DNA of 64,000 nucleotides from a virus, in IMG/VR virus record IMGVR_UViG_3300032331_001791, positions 1 through 64,000 of that record; one strand, given 5' to 3'. Made by a program: the position numbers and the translations under genes. The notes under the pieces were generated by a model. The model was given only the letters and a program-made list of their open reading frames with translations. It ran no database searches and had not been told where the DNA came from. Shown here in pieces: positions 63,441 through 64,000 of this stretch (position 1 is the stretch's first letter; each line of letters begins with the position of its first letter).

Positions 63441-64000
63441 ATGGGTAAGATTGATCTCGAAGCACTGCGTAAGAAGCACGAAGAACTGAACAAGAAGAGT
63501 GGTGGTGGAGGAAATAATGACTTCATCAAGAATTTTTATCAGGTGAAGGAAGGTAGTAACAATGTTCGCATCCTTCCTTGGAAGTCTGAAGATAGACAAT
63601 TTTATGCGGAGACCAAGATTCACCGCATTCCTATGGAGAATGGGCAAGTAAAGAATGTACATTGCCGTAAGGTGCATAATGAAAAATGCCCCCTGTGTGA
63701 TCTGTACTATTCTCTTTGGAAGACTGGTAAGAAGGAGGACGAGGCTCTAGCACGCCAAATCAAGCCTCGTTCTCGTTATTATATGAACATCATGGATCGA
63801 GATACCGCTGAAGTTAAGATCCTTTCTATCGGTGAGATCCTCTTCAAGAAGATCGTAGCTGCTATGATTGATCCTGATTTTGGTGATATTACAGATCCTG
63901 ATAAGGGTCACGATTTCAAGATCGTGAAGCAAATGGAAGGGCAGTGGCCTCGCTACGATCAGTCCCAACCTCGCCCTAAATCATCTCCTCTCGGCACTAA
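63441..64000 (+). CDS. 32: Single-stranded DNA-binding protein gp32 (3' end outside window)
   Basis: 186 complete codons are visible, then the window ends. Basic N-terminus (LRKKHEELNKKSGG) for cooperative self-binding, core NVRILPWKS, and the zinc cluster VHCRKVHNEKCPLCDLYYSL (His74/Cys75, His79, Cys83, Cys86), then SRYYMNIMDRDT and GEILFKKIVAAMIDPDFGDI. This is the T4 gp32 core. AGGAG is well placed before the ATG. Coats ssDNA in replication, recombination and repair. Confidence 0.93.
   Translation, partial: MGKIDLEALRKKHEELNKKSGGGGNNDFIKNFYQVKEGSNNVRILPWKSEDRQFYAETKIHRIPMENGQVKNVHCRKVHNEKCPLCDLYYSLWKTGKKEDEALARQIKPRSRYYMNIMDRDTAEVKILSIGEILFKKIVAAMIDPDFGDITDPDKGHDFKIVKQMEGQWPRYDQSQPRPKSSPLGT

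Noticed and set aside
1-64000. tRNA genes and an integrase or attachment site
   Set aside because: No cloverleaf with the usual GTTCGA-type arm, and no integrase or repressor, was found on reading through the gaps. The genes leave almost no non-coding DNA longer than 90 bp. A systematic tRNA scan was not possible.

Overview
The window is a continuous stretch of an AT-rich (roughly one third G+C by eye) tailed-phage genome of the T4-like myovirus superfamily. It holds about 58 tightly packed genes, many with 1-4 bp ATGA/TAATG overlaps, and no tRNA, rRNA, integrase, transposase or CRISPR that I can see. T4-type parts are recognisable throughout: UvsW, gp26, tape measure, gp53, gp5, gp25, gp6, gp21-22-23, gp13-14-15, gp18, gp19, gp55, gp46/47, gp41 and gp32. 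The phage is far from T4 itself: its DNA polymerase is family A and split over three reading frames, its ribonucleotide reductase is class II (B12-dependent), its thymidylate synthase is ThyX, it has a PAAR tip protein, and several large virion proteins have no T4 counterpart. The host cannot be named. Good AGGAG ribosome sites before abundant proteins suggest a host that uses Shine-Dalgarno pairing, and the style is that of aquatic phages.

Layout. 1-3.1 kb: the end of a collagen-repeat fibre and a small membrane/coiled-coil protein. 3.1-8.6 kb: a mixed zone where replication and recombination genes on the minus strand (UvsW and a small partner, primase, one unknown) alternate with plus-strand genes (gp26 with a probable -1 frameshift extension, an unknown virion protein, a RecB/Cas4-like nuclease). 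8.6-36.8 kb: tail and baseplate block (tape measure, gp48/54-like, gp53, hub, gp5 spike, LamG protein, gp25, gp6, tail-protein-I-like protein, two paralogous small proteins, two very large peripheral baseplate/fibre proteins, a cysteine-rich modular protein, PAAR tip). 36.9-42.2 kb: head block (acidic core protein, core and internal proteins, gp21 protease, gp22 scaffold, gp23 capsid) closed by a strong terminator. 42.2-49 kb: neck and tail block (gp13, two basic multi-module proteins, gp14, gp15, gp18, gp19) closed by a second terminator. 49-53.1 kb: a large possible internal head protein, a Holliday-junction-type nuclease, small unknowns and the late sigma factor gp55. 53.1-64 kb: nucleotide and DNA metabolism (polymerase pieces, ThyX, gp47, gp46, NrdJ, FmdB-like zinc ribbon, gp41 helicase, UvsY-like protein, gp32).

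How it works together. gp55 would direct late transcription; a recurring CTATAATA element sits just upstream of several block-leading genes. The replisome genes (PolA pieces, gp41, primase, gp32) and the recombination genes (46/47, UvsW, nucleases) make DNA, with NrdJ and ThyX supplying precursors. The head genes build a prohead whose core and several basic cargo proteins carry gp21-type (I/L)xE cleavage sites. The tail genes build a contractile tail with a PAAR-capped spike. The portal (gp20) and terminase (gp16/17) genes, normally neighbours of these blocks in T4, are not in the window.

The most interesting signals are the probable -1 frameshift (T8 slippery run plus hairpin) joining gp26 to a T4-gp51-position extension, two adjacent basic proteins that look like prohead-protease-processed polyproteins, the three-piece family A polymerase with a degenerate uracil-DNA-glycosylase-like domain, a virion protein with four diverged cysteine modules, and a primase that lacks its zinc cysteines.
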